Source of the DNA: Vibrio chagasii
GTDB lineage: Bacteria; Pseudomonadota; Gammaproteobacteria; Enterobacterales; Vibrionaceae
Length of the DNA stretch: 64,000 nt
Assembly (NCBI RefSeq): GCF_024347355.1
Contig: NZ_AP025468.1
Span: 1 to 64,000 of the forward strand
Reading direction: 5' to 3'
Positions 53,958 through 63,246 of this stretch are shown one piece after another. Positions within the stretch are counted from its first letter, which is position 1, and each line of letters opens with the position of its first letter. Both the position numbers and the translations under genes were made by a program. The notes under the pieces are model-generated. The model made no database searches and was not told the DNA's origin. It worked only from the letters and a program-made list of their open reading frames with translations.

Positions 53958-54995
53958 ATGCCTGACAACTATACAACTCGCGAACTGCTTGGTGCGGTAA
54001 CACAATCAAGCATTCGCCGTGATAACTTCTTCATGCGCTTCTTCTTCCGTGAGCTTTACACGTTTTCTACGGAAAAAGTCGACCTAGACATGATCCCAAA
54101 TAAAACCAAAATTGCTGCATTTTGCTCACCGATGATTGGTGCTGCGGTAGATCGCAATCAAGGTTTTAAAACATCGAGCTTCAAGCCGGCTTACGTAAAA
54201 TCGAAGCATCCGGTAACAGCAAATCAAAGTATCAAACGCCGTCCTGGTGAACCAATCAATGGCAACCTTTCTGCTTCAGATCGTTTGAACGCTATCGTGA
54301 TGCAAAACCTCGACACAGAAGAGCAAGCGGTTCGTGATCGTGAAGAACTGATGTGTGCTGAGATGGTGTATGACGGTAAAACCATCATCGACAGCCAATA
54401 CATCGAAAAGCCTTACGAAATTGATGCAGGCCGAAACCCTGACAATAACGTAACTCTTCTGAGTGGTGCGAAGTGGGCGAGCCAAGATTTCGAAACTTAC
54501 GACATTGTTGCAGATATTGAAGAGTGGGCAGCGTTATCCGAAGGCTTGACCAATGCGTTGATCGCAGACCCTAAAACGTGGGCACTGATGCGCAAGTTCA
54601 AGAAGTTTAACGACAAGCTCGAAACACGCCGTGGTTCCAATTCTCAGCTTGAAACTGCACTAAAAGATCTTGGTGCGACCGTTAGCATCAAAGGCAACCT
54701 TGGTGATGTAACCATCATCGTAGTGGATGAAGAGTACATTGACCGCGATGGTACAACCAAGAAAGTGCAGCGAGACTTCCACTTAATCTTGGCACATACG
54801 TCCGTTCGTGGTGCTCGCCTGTATGGTCAGATTCAAGACCTTTCTGCACAGAAAGAAGGCTTTGATGAAGCAGAGCGTTACGTTAAGGACTGGACGGAAG
54901 GTGGCGATCCTGAAGTTCGCTACACGAAGACTGAGTCTGCGCCAGCGATGTACTTGATCGACGTGAACAAAGTGGTGGTCGTCAAAGTAGGTTAA
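53958..54995 (+). CDS. E: Major capsid protein E (second-arm copy)
   Basis: Identical 345-residue copy of 7953-8990. Confidence 0.92.
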   Translation: MPDNYTTRELLGAVTQSSIRRDNFFMRFFFRELYTFSTEKVDLDMIPNKTKIAAFCSPMIGAAVDRNQGFKTSSFKPAYVKSKHPVTANQSIKRRPGEPINGNLSASDRLNAIVMQNLDTEEQAVRDREELMCAEMVYDGKTIIDSQYIEKPYEIDAGRNPDNNVTLLSGAKWASQDFETYDIVADIEEWAALSEGLTNALIADPKTWALMRKFKKFNDKLETRRGSNSQLETALKDLGATVSIKGNLGDVTIIVVDEEYIDRDGTTKKVQRDFHLILAHTSVRGARLYGQIQDLSAQKEGFDEAERYVKDWTEGGDPEVRYTKTESAPAMYLIDVNKVVVVKVG

Positions 54996-55023
54996 TCCTG
55001 CGTTTCGACAGAGTAAAAATCAA

Positions 55024-55039
55024 TGGGACCACGGTCCCA
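55024..55039. promoter_or_regulatory. SopB-type centromere motif (second-arm copy)
   Basis: TGGGACCACGGTCCCA, exact on this strand; inverted copy of 7909-7924, between E and FI. Confidence 0.7.
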
Positions 55040-55057
55040 TTTTCTTTGGAGCTAATC

Positions 55058-55552
55058 ATGAGCCGAAAAGACAACCTAAAAAAGCGTATTGATGAGCTAT
55101 GTGGTGAGTTGAACATTACCGAGCCGCAATACGATGACAAAACGACAGAATCGCAGTTAAACGCAATCATTGACGAACTGGAAGCCAAGCTGCCAGACGG
55201 GGATGAATCCGAAAATGAAGATGAAGATCAGTCGCAAGCGCAAGGAAATGACGTTGATAATCTTGCCAGTGGTGAAAGCCAAGAAGCCGAGGGTCAAGAA
55301 TCAGACAAGTCGGAAGTTCTTGTCGGTATCGGTGAATTGCCTGAAGGCGAAACTATCACAGACGATGGGGTAGTCCCTGAAGCTAAAACTAATGATCAAG
55401 GTGAGGTGCAAGTTCTCGTTGCTAAACCTTTTCAGTATGTCGCAAACGGCGAGCCAGTTTTAGCAAAATCCGGTGAAAAGCCTTTCCTTGACGAAGATAC
55501 CGCGATGGAAGCGGTTGAAGCTGGTTTGGCACATATCATCGCCACTCTGTAG
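55058..55552 (+). CDS. FI: Packaging protein FI-like (second-arm copy)
   Basis: Identical copy of 7395-7889 from the preferred ATG; the leader before it is one T shorter than in the first arm. Confidence 0.78.
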   Translation: MSRKDNLKKRIDELCGELNITEPQYDDKTTESQLNAIIDELEAKLPDGDESENEDEDQSQAQGNDVDNLASGESQEAEGQESDKSEVLVGIGELPEGETITDDGVVPEAKTNDQGEVQVLVAKPFQYVANGEPVLAKSGEKPFLDEDTAMEAVEAGLAHIIATL

Positions 55553-55561
55553 AGGTGATAA

Positions 55562-55921
55562 ATGTTTGATTTTGAGTCAGCGTTGAATGAAGCCGATAAC
55601 ATCATTTTTGATACGTTCTCCAACGTTACCGTAGCTATAGCAGGGCAAGAAGAACCAGTACCAGGTATTTTTGATAATCCAGCGGCTATTAGCTCTTTAA
55701 CTGGCGGTGGCCAAGTGTCAGATGTCGACAATGAGCTTTTTGTTCAAACTCACAAAGCAGCAGGTGTTTCTCGTCGAGCGGTGGTTACTCTTCGGTTTTC
55801 TGATGGTAGCGAGAAAGTTTACCAAGTAATAAACCCAGAGCCGGATGGTTCAGGTCTCACTAAATTGACTTTGGGTGAGTTCAATGGCGACAAATCAACA
55901 AAACCTTCTATTCGATATTGA
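55562..55921 (+). CDS. FII: Head-tail joining protein FII-like (second-arm copy)
   Basis: Identical 119-residue copy of 7026-7385. Confidence 0.78.
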   Translation: MFDFESALNEADNIIFDTFSNVTVAIAGQEEPVPGIFDNPAAISSLTGGGQVSDVDNELFVQTHKAAGVSRRAVVTLRFSDGSEKVYQVINPEPDGSGLTKLTLGEFNGDKSTKPSIRY

Positions 55922-56474
55922 TCTCGAAGAGCTGGAAGCGGTGAAGTTGATGCTTGGTGGAACAGATAAAGAGTTCCGCCAAGCATACAATCGAGCGCTT
56001 TCACGGACGGCGGTGACATTGAATATGTTAGGCCGTCGTTTGCTTAGAGATGAACTGCAAGCCAGAAATCTAAAGGCAATCCGAAATCGACTTCAAAAGT
56101 TTCGATTAAAGAAAAGTGGCAAGGCCCTTGATGAGTTGAAGTTATGGTTTGGCTTGAATGATATGCCAATAAGTAAGCTCAAAGGCAGGGTTAAGCGAAT
56201 TGGTACGAAGAAGTCACCAAACGGTGCAGAGTATAAACCAGCATCTTCATCGCTTAACCATCAGATGTACCCAGATTCTTTTGTGGCGAGGATAGGGAAA
56301 AGAAAATCCATATTCACTCGCAAGGGCAAGGCCCGTTATCCGGTAAAGGAAGAAACGGTGCCGATAAATGACGCTATTCACGTAAAAATCGAAGATGAGA
56401 TTTTCGACCAGATTCCAGACATCTTTCTTAAACACTTTATTACAGACCTCAAAGGGCGGATTGCACAACGATGA
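55884..56474 (+). CDS. Z: Minor tail protein Z-like (second-arm copy)
   Basis: Identical copy of 6473-7063, from ATG 55884 with GGGTGAG upstream. Confidence 0.62.
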   Translation: MATNQQNLLFDIDLEELEAVKLMLGGTDKEFRQAYNRALSRTAVTLNMLGRRLLRDELQARNLKAIRNRLQKFRLKKSGKALDELKLWFGLNDMPISKLKGRVKRIGTKKSPNGAEYKPASSSLNHQMYPDSFVARIGKRKSIFTRKGKARYPVKEETVPINDAIHVKIEDEIFDQIPDIFLKHFITDLKGRIAQR

Positions 56475-57001
56475 GTGACGGTATCCATTTAACCGACTAC
56501 CACGAGAAAGTTAAGCAATGGCTCACAGAGCAGCTTCCGTGGATTCAGTCTGTAGATTACTACCCAGAAACCGAAACGGAGCTTTTAACGCCTTGCGCGT
56601 TCTTTGCCGTCATGGACTGGGAGCGAGCTGAAAATCAGCCAATGAACGGGCAAATGGCGGTCACATTGAACTGTGAAATCCTTGCTGTTCTCGGTATGGC
56701 GGATGCGCAATATCAGCTTGAAGTGCGCAATGCTGCCATGGCCATTGGTTTGAAAGTGGAAGAAGCCCGTTTCGGAATGCCAATAGAGCCAGCCGTGTTT
56801 GTCAGTGCTGAGCCGGATGCGTTCAACCCTGAACTGGATGATTATGCGGTTTGGTCCATCAGGTTCAATCAGGATGTGGAAGTGGGTGAGGATGCATTCA
56901 AACCGGAGGGGTTAACCCCTACCACGGTTAAAGTTGGATTCTCGCCAGACATTGGCAATGCCAATGAAGATAAATATGTACAGGTGGTACCGGATGGGTG
57001 A
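56471..57001 (+). CDS. Probable tail terminator (second-arm copy)
   Basis: Identical 176-residue copy of 5946-6476; overlaps V by 8 nt. Confidence 0.48.
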   Translation: MSDGIHLTDYHEKVKQWLTEQLPWIQSVDYYPETETELLTPCAFFAVMDWERAENQPMNGQMAVTLNCEILAVLGMADAQYQLEVRNAAMAIGLKVEEARFGMPIEPAVFVSAEPDAFNPELDDYAVWSIRFNQDVEVGEDAFKPEGLTPTTVKVGFSPDIGNANEDKYVQVVPDG

Positions 57002-57641
57002 TTTGAATTACATCGTCCGCGATCTGCAGCGGCGTATGGCTAACATGATTCGCCGTGGTCGAGTGCATAGCGTGGACTTTGAACAGTCACCACCACGGGT
57101 AAAGGTTGAGTATGAAAAAGATGCTGTAACTGGCTGGCTTCCTTGGATTTCAGGGAGAGAGTCAAGTAAGCACCGTACAGACTGGGAGCCTCTGGCTATT
57201 GGTGAACAAGTGATTATCTTGTCAGAGTCTGGAGATTTATCTGCAGGTGTGGTTATCCCCTCGCTGCCAGATGCCTCAAGCCCTGTACCGAGTACCTCAC
57301 CGGATGAACATGTAAGCCGTTATGAAGATGGCACCACGTTCACCTATAACCGCAAAACCCACACGCTAACCATAGATGTTCAGGGTGATGTGAATTTTCA
57401 TGCTACGGGCAATGTGACTAGCCATATCGAGGGCAACATGAGTGCTCAGATCGATGGCACTGCCGATGTTACCGTGGCGAAAGCAACCACGGTGAAAACC
57501 GATGCCACATTGAAAGTGGAAGCCGTTCAAGACCTCAGCATTAAAACAGGCGCCAATATGGTGCTGGATGCCTCGGGGAATGTCGATATTAAGGCAGGTG
57601 GCAACTTCAAAGTCACAGGCTCACGAGTGGATCTGAACTGA
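56994..57641 (+). CDS. V: Baseplate spike protein V (second-arm copy)
   Basis: Identical copy of 5306-5953 from the ATG at 56994, preceded by AGGTGG. Confidence 0.86.
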   Translation: MGDLNYIVRDLQRRMANMIRRGRVHSVDFEQSPPRVKVEYEKDAVTGWLPWISGRESSKHRTDWEPLAIGEQVIILSESGDLSAGVVIPSLPDASSPVPSTSPDEHVSRYEDGTTFTYNRKTHTLTIDVQGDVNFHATGNVTSHIEGNMSAQIDGTADVTVAKATTVKTDATLKVEAVQDLSIKTGANMVLDASGNVDIKAGGNFKVTGSRVDLN

Positions 57642-58123
57642 TGAGCTGGATACCTATCGAATCGGTGCTGTTTCAGGTGCCAGATACTACTGAAAATCTT
57701 GATTACCTGATGTCATATCAGGCTGCGGAGGGTGAAACGGTTTTGAGTTATACCTGGTCGCTTTCTCCAAATGACCCAAACCCTTTCACTATCTCAGCAG
57801 ATTTAAGCGGTGTTCGACTGCAGGCTGCGAGTTTATCGGGGCTGTTTAAGCCAGATTTCCTTGATTACCTGGATGGTGATCAGGTGCTGAGGGTATCTGA
57901 CTGGCCAGAACTGCCACCTTGTAAAGAATTGGTGGAGTTCAAGCCAAGCAACCTTAGCCGATTGGATTACACCATCATGGTCACTGTTACCGTGAAATCA
58001 ATTGACCCAGACACAAGCCAAGAGTTGGAAACTGAGCACAGCAACAGCTGGACAATGGTTATTTTGCACGATTACAGCTCAGGTAAGCAGAAATTATTGG
58101 AGTACATGCAATGCCAGCCGTAA
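57641..58123 (+). CDS. Baseplate-region protein of unknown function (intact copy)
   Basis: A 160-residue protein starting MSWIPIESVLFQVPD and ending SGKQKLLEYMQCQP. Here the frame is whole, whereas the first-arm copy (4823-5306) has one extra base, so this version is probably correct. It contains beta-rich sequence (DYTIMVTVTVKSIDPDTSQ) and lies between spike V and the PAAR tip, overlapping both. No signal, membrane or known motif. It may be a spike- or hub-associated factor; this is inferred from position only. Confidence 0.65.
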   Translation: MSWIPIESVLFQVPDTTENLDYLMSYQAAEGETVLSYTWSLSPNDPNPFTISADLSGVRLQAASLSGLFKPDFLDYLDGDQVLRVSDWPELPPCKELVEFKPSNLSRLDYTIMVTVTVKSIDPDTSQELETEHSNSWTMVILHDYSSGKQKLLEYMQCQP

Positions 58124-58401
58124 CCCGACAAGGTGACGGAGGGACAGGCCACGGCGCGTTCCCTCCAAGAAGCAGCACTGCAGGCAGTGGGGATGTGTTT
58201 TGTAATGGTATTCCGGTTCACCGTCAGGGTGATGCTTGGGGAGTTCATTGTGATCCTTCACCGTCTTGCCATGCTGGTAGCTTATCCGGTGGTTCATCGT
58301 CTGTTTTCGTTAACGGCAAGCCGATTGGGCGTGTCGGTGATGCAGTGGATTGTGGCTCAGTGGTAGCAGCTGGCTCATCAAATGTATTTGCAGGGGGATA
58401 A
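58111..58401 (+). CDS. PAAR spike-tip protein (second-arm copy)
   Basis: Identical 96-residue copy of 4545-4835. Confidence 0.88.
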   Translation: MPAVTRQGDGGTGHGAFPPRSSTAGSGDVFCNGIPVHRQGDAWGVHCDPSPSCHAGSLSGGSSSVFVNGKPIGRVGDAVDCGSVVAAGSSNVFAGG

Positions 58402-58406
58402 CTGCC

Positions 58407-58745
58407 ATGCGTGGTATGGATGCAACCACAGGTCGAGCTCTAAGTGGCATCGACCACTTAAAGCAGTCGGTGCGTGATATCCTCACCACACCAATAGGCT
58501 CACGGGTAATGCGCCGTGACTATGGTAGTCGACTGTTCGATTTGATTGATAACCCAGGTAACCCAGAAACAGTGGCTGATATTGTGGCAGAAAGTGCCCA
58601 AGCCCTGAAAAAGTGGGAAAAGCGTATTGAAGTATCACGAGTTCTTGTGACTTCCGCTCAGCCTGGTTCGGTAACGCTGACTATTGAGGGCAAATATAAA
58701 CCCAATGGTGAGCCAATAACACTGGAAGGCATAGAGGTGAAATGA
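58407..58745 (+). CDS. W: Baseplate protein W, gp25-like (second-arm copy)
   Basis: Identical copy of 4201-4539, starting 5 nt after the PAAR stop. Confidence 0.86.
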   Translation: MRGMDATTGRALSGIDHLKQSVRDILTTPIGSRVMRRDYGSRLFDLIDNPGNPETVADIVAESAQALKKWEKRIEVSRVLVTSAQPGSVTLTIEGKYKPNGEPITLEGIEVK

Positions 58746-59638
58746 TGGCCACCGTAAACGTAGACATGAGCCAACTGCCAAAGCCTGCAGTGATAGAGCA
58801 GTTGGACTATGAGCAAATCCTGCAGGAATGGATTGAACGCTATCAAGGGTTAGACCCTGATTATCAAGATGTGAATGAATCTGACCCTGTTTACAAGTTG
58901 ATAGAGGTAGCAGCATTTCGTGAAATGGTTTTACGTCAGCGTGTTAATGACGGTGCTCATGCCACTATGCTTGCTTATGCCGTTGATGAAGATTTGGATG
59001 TGATTGGTGCTAACTTTGATGTTCAGCGCCTAGTCATTGATGAGAGCGACCCTAATGCAGTTCCTCCAAGAGAGCGCATTATGGAGTCCAATGAAGCTTT
59101 CCGGTATCGGATTCAGTTGTCAAACCGAGCCAAGAATACAGCAGGTAGCGCAGATGATTACGAGTTCTGGGCATTGTCAGCTGATGGTCGAGTTAAAAGT
59201 ATTGCTACGGACTCACCGAAAGGCACATTGGTGGTTACGGTTTCTGTACTTTCCCATGAGGGAAATGGCACAGCAAGCTCGGAGCTTATCAAGCTGGTAG
59301 AAGATACGCTTACTCCGAAAGGAACGCGACCTCTCAGTGATGAAGTGGTGGTACAAAGCGCCAATATCAATGAGTTTCCAGTAGTCGCGGAGTTAGAACT
59401 GTTTTCTGGTCCAGATCAATCTGAAGTGCTGAAAGCTTCCCGTGAGCAGTTAGATAAATGGCTGGCTGATTCGCACCGTCAAGGGATTGATTTAACCCTT
59501 GATGGGTTCTATGCCGCTTTGCGTGTTCCAGGCGTTTACAAGGTTCACATGACTTCACCAAGTGCTGACATCATCAATGATAAATTCAGCGCTGGCTACG
59601 CTTCTAGCATTACGCTAACAGCGAGGGTGACAACATGA
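58742..59638 (+). CDS. J: Baseplate protein J (second-arm copy)
   Basis: Identical 298-residue copy of 3308-4204. Confidence 0.88.
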   Translation: MMATVNVDMSQLPKPAVIEQLDYEQILQEWIERYQGLDPDYQDVNESDPVYKLIEVAAFREMVLRQRVNDGAHATMLAYAVDEDLDVIGANFDVQRLVIDESDPNAVPPRERIMESNEAFRYRIQLSNRAKNTAGSADDYEFWALSADGRVKSIATDSPKGTLVVTVSVLSHEGNGTASSELIKLVEDTLTPKGTRPLSDEVVVQSANINEFPVVAELELFSGPDQSEVLKASREQLDKWLADSHRQGIDLTLDGFYAALRVPGVYKVHMTSPSADIINDKFSAGYASSITLTARVTT

Positions 59639-60348
59639 CAGGGAAAAGCCTGCTGCCACCTAATGCCAGCAAACATGAAAAAGACGTAGAGGCGGTGATT
59701 TCACCGCCTCTTTCTTTTCCAAATCGAGACCTTTGGAACCCCGATAAGTGTCCTGAGCATTTATTGCCTCATTTAGCTTGGGCTTTGTCAGTTGATAACT
59801 GGGATTCATCTTGGCCTGTTGAGCGTAAACGGCAGGTGATCAAAGACAGCATCTTTATCCAAAGGAAAAAAGGTACTAGAGAAGCTATTGAGCGTGTCGT
59901 TAGCGCTATTCGTGGTGATTTGACGGAAGTGAAAGAGTGGTTTGAAGACAAAGAACGTCTTCAGCCTGGTGATTTTGAGGTGAACTACTTATCAACGGTG
60001 CAACCAATTGATGGTAGGGATATTCAGAAACTCATTCCGGTCATATACAGCGCTAAAAATGTGCGCAGCAAGCTGACAAACATCAATATCACGAGCCAGA
60101 TAGAAGCTCCTGAAAAATTAGCCTCTGTTAGTCGTCAGGGGATAGGTGTTAAAGCCGGGCCATGGTCGATTTCTTCCATGGTGAGCTCGTCTGGTTCCAG
60201 TCTTAGTTGCTTTTCTCGTCAAGGTATCGCTTTGCGTTCTGGCCCACTGAAGATCAGAGCAATTACAGAAGGCAGTCCTTCAATTTCTTGTATTTCCCTT
60301 ATTGGCCTGTGCATTCGCTCTGGGCCTTTATCGTTGGTTCTGGAGTAA
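59635..60348 (+). CDS. I: Tail protein I (second-arm copy)
   Basis: Identical 237-residue copy of 2598-3311, including the three C-terminal repeat units. Confidence 0.86.
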   Translation: MTGKSLLPPNASKHEKDVEAVISPPLSFPNRDLWNPDKCPEHLLPHLAWALSVDNWDSSWPVERKRQVIKDSIFIQRKKGTREAIERVVSAIRGDLTEVKEWFEDKERLQPGDFEVNYLSTVQPIDGRDIQKLIPVIYSAKNVRSKLTNINITSQIEAPEKLASVSRQGIGVKAGPWSISSMVSSSGSSLSCFSRQGIALRSGPLKIRAITEGSPSISCISLIGLCIRSGPLSLVLE

Positions 60349-60351
60349 ACC

Positions 60352-63246
60352 ATGTCAACAACACCAGAGAGCCAACAACAATTTGGCTCAATTTTAACCG
60401 TGCTTGGTGAAAATGCTGAGCAAAACGGCAAGCTGCAGAATAAGCAGATTTCATTCACTCATATTGCAATCGGTGACGCTAACGATACGTATGTTCAGCC
60501 TGATCGAGCGCAGACCTCATTGGTTAATGAGTTGGCACGTATTCCAGTTAATTCCGTGGATGTGTTGCAGCCAACACCTGACAGTGTGCCGATGCTAAAA
60601 GTAGAAGCCATTTTGCCAGATGATGTGAATGATTTGATCATTCGTGAATTTGCTGCAGTGGCGGAGTTTAATGGCGGGACGTATTTGCACGCTGTAGGTA
60701 ACTGTGCGCGCATTTATGTGCCTAAGCCGCTCAACAATGGCAATGTTGCCACGCCAGTGACATTGGAAATGATCTTTGTCATTACCAGTGCAGAGCCGAT
60801 TATTGAGATTGACCCGAACATTGTGACGGCCAGCCGAGAATGGACCACCATTAACTTTGCTACGGTTATCAAGAATGTTGAGCAGTTGAAAAAGTATCGC
60901 GGAACCACACCAGGGCAACAAGTGGAGCTGCTTGGTTATCATGCTGAAGGTGACGGTGGTGGCGGTGCATTGATTTGGATGACAAACCCTCCGCATTCAG
61001 CGAATGATGCCACCGTGTTTGATTCAGGTAGCGCCTCCGGTTATTGGGTGCGCCGCAACCTGACTATTACGCCAGAGCAGGCGGGTTGGCAACCAAACAA
61101 GAATGGTCCGGCACGTATTCGAGAATTGTTGAATGCAGGCGTTTCCTTTGCCAAGCCGAAGCGTCTGACCTCATTGCAGGGACAAGCTGCACGTTGGGCA
61201 GCAGGACAAAAAGCTCCGATTTGCTTTTTTGGTGACTCAACTACAGATGGTCGCATTACCACGATTGACGGTGTGACATTAGCTTCTAAATGGAATATTG
61301 ACCGTTTGGTTGGTAATGCGGTACCGGATGGTTTGGTTTATGATCATGATGATACCGAGGTGCCAAATGCTTATCCCAATGTCATGCAGCGAATTCTGCG
61401 TGAGTTCCATGCGAATGACTTAATCCGAGTTTATAACGCGGGTTATCGCGGCAAACAGGCGCAAGATGGGTGGGCGGTTAATAATGTTCACAATGCCGTT
61501 TATGGTAATGCAACCTATGCGGATCTGGAGTGGGTAGGGATCATGTTCGGGCTAAATGATTCTGCCGCCTCAACTGACCCGGAATTGTTGGAACGTCGCA
61601 CGTATGTAGAGAATCAAGCTCTGATTTTGGATGCGTTTGCTCGTGGTGTTCAGCCAGCAATGATGTCATGCCCACCATCGAACAATACCGCCGAATCAGG
61701 GGATTATGGCAATAATAACGAGGTTAACGAGTTGGTTGACCAAGTTAAGCGCCGTTTGGCTCATGAATATGGCATTGAGTTTCTGGATGTGAACCATGCG
61801 ATTAAGCATTGGATTTACAATAACGGTGACAAAATTGCCTTTTCGTCAGCCTCGTCTGATGGCTTGCACTTAAACGACATCGGCCACCTGAAAAAAGCAG
61901 AGTTCCTATTTAAGACCGCTGAACGTGAAAACGTTCCGACCCTGATTGAAGACAGGCACTGTTTTGATGTGGTTCACTCAGCAGTTCGCTATGCGTTAAG
62001 CCGAAGTGATATTAGTTCCAGTGACCCCATGCGTGGTGCGAACAAGCTGTATCAAAACGGCATGATTCAAGAAAATGATGTCGGTAAGGTTTTAGGTAAA
62101 GATGTGATTGATTTGTGGGTGTGGAATGAACGCCGCGATCATTCACTTGTTTACCGTGCGTATAAAGATCAGCAAGCTAAATTCGAACTAGCAGATCGTG
62201 TGGATTTGCCTCGCGTCTTGGTCGAATCGCAGTTATTTACCGCTCAGGAGTACCACCGAAAAGTTATTTTTGATGATGTGTCGCCAGATTGCATTGGACA
62301 TACTGGTTCTGGTCGTTCTGATTTTCCGTGTTTTATTGGTAAGTTGCGTTATGGTCTGAATCGAATTCGTATTCAGATCCCTCCAACGGCGCAAAAGCTG
62401 TTTGAAAACGACATCGTAACGGGCTATCTCAAAATCGGTTGGTTAGATTTTATTGCCGACCGTCAGGAAAACCGCTACCCGGTGATGCATTACAACAATG
62501 GCTTTAGCTACATGGATAAAGCGCACTGGCGTGATGTTGTCGCTGGTCGTGGTCGTGTTGTTCACCCACCAATTGATACCAATGTTCCATACAACTACGT
62601 ACGAAATATTATTTCCCCATCACTGCATGGGTTTAATACCTATTCATTGAAAAAGCCGGGCGATGTGGTGGAGTTTCGTTTTGAAGCGAACTTCCCGCTA
62701 GGAACAGGCGTCGCGCTGGCTTGGAATAAGATGGAAGATGCTAACTCTTATCCGTCTGAGTTTGATAAGAACAACATGTTTTCATCTGGCGGGGTGCTGA
62801 TTTTTTACGTCAGTGCTGCTGTTGGTGATTATGTTCGCTTTGCATTTCTAAACCCGGCAAATAATGGCATTCCAACTATTCCATTATTTGAAACAGGGGT
62901 TGCTCTGGCTGAACTACAAGGTAAAACCCTGTTGGTTCGAATGCAGCTAAGGGCGGATTATACGATTCAATTAACTTTGAGCAAGGACGACTTAACTCCA
63001 CGGCGCGGAGTCACCGAGACAGATTTGCCCTTCCGATTTCAAACCGGTCTGGTTGGTACAATCAGAGCTGCCGCGCGCCGTATACACTGCTGGCAGTTCA
63101 TTCTAAATGATGGCCGAGTGCCTACCGTCACAGGGGCACGGAATAACGCCATCAGCACGAAGTACACAAGACGACGCCGGGCCGCAATGGCCGATGTAAC
63201 AGTGTCACGCCGGTCAGACGCCAATGCTACACTCGATCGGCACTAA
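60352..63246 (+). CDS. Tail fibre with SGNH-hydrolase domain (second-arm copy, uncertain 3' end)
   Basis: Longest view of the fibre: 964 codons. Residues 1-864 agree with the first arm. The catalytic set is Ser296 (GDSTTDG), the GLND block near 403, and Asp503/His506 (DGLH). After about residue 880 the sequence becomes Arg/Ala-rich and unlike the rest (RAAARRIHCWQF, RRRRAAMADVTVSRR), coinciding with the return of corrupted sequence. The last ~80 residues and the stop are therefore unreliable. Confidence 0.8.
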   Translation: MSTTPESQQQFGSILTVLGENAEQNGKLQNKQISFTHIAIGDANDTYVQPDRAQTSLVNELARIPVNSVDVLQPTPDSVPMLKVEAILPDDVNDLIIREFAAVAEFNGGTYLHAVGNCARIYVPKPLNNGNVATPVTLEMIFVITSAEPIIEIDPNIVTASREWTTINFATVIKNVEQLKKYRGTTPGQQVELLGYHAEGDGGGGALIWMTNPPHSANDATVFDSGSASGYWVRRNLTITPEQAGWQPNKNGPARIRELLNAGVSFAKPKRLTSLQGQAARWAAGQKAPICFFGDSTTDGRITTIDGVTLASKWNIDRLVGNAVPDGLVYDHDDTEVPNAYPNVMQRILREFHANDLIRVYNAGYRGKQAQDGWAVNNVHNAVYGNATYADLEWVGIMFGLNDSAASTDPELLERRTYVENQALILDAFARGVQPAMMSCPPSNNTAESGDYGNNNEVNELVDQVKRRLAHEYGIEFLDVNHAIKHWIYNNGDKIAFSSASSDGLHLNDIGHLKKAEFLFKTAERENVPTLIEDRHCFDVVHSAVRYALSRSDISSSDPMRGANKLYQNGMIQENDVGKVLGKDVIDLWVWNERRDHSLVYRAYKDQQAKFELADRVDLPRVLVESQLFTAQEYHRKVIFDDVSPDCIGHTGSGRSDFPCFIGKLRYGLNRIRIQIPPTAQKLFENDIVTGYLKIGWLDFIADRQENRYPVMHYNNGFSYMDKAHWRDVVAGRGRVVHPPIDTNVPYNYVRNIISPSLHGFNTYSLKKPGDVVEFRFEANFPLGTGVALAWNKMEDANSYPSEFDKNNMFSSGGVLIFYVSAAVGDYVRFAFLNPANNGIPTIPLFETGVALAELQGKTLLVRMQLRADYTIQLTLSKDDLTPRRGVTETDLPFRFQTGLVGTIRAAARRIHCWQFILNDGRVPTVTGARNNAISTKYTRRRRAAMADVTVSRRSDANATLDRH

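Larger units (their letters stand above)
46061..62945. repeat. Nearly clean inverted copy of 1-16887
   Basis: Gene ends pair with those of the first arm at a constant sum of about 62943-62948, and most proteins are identical residue for residue. Remaining differences are single-base indels, many in homopolymers. It is one half of the palindrome that turns at 33215-33252. Confidence 0.95.

Noticed and set aside
46061..62945. A second prophage copy or tandem gene duplication
   Set aside because: Near-identity, inverted order with constant coordinate sum, a quality gradient and a turn at the telomere fit one molecule read twice.
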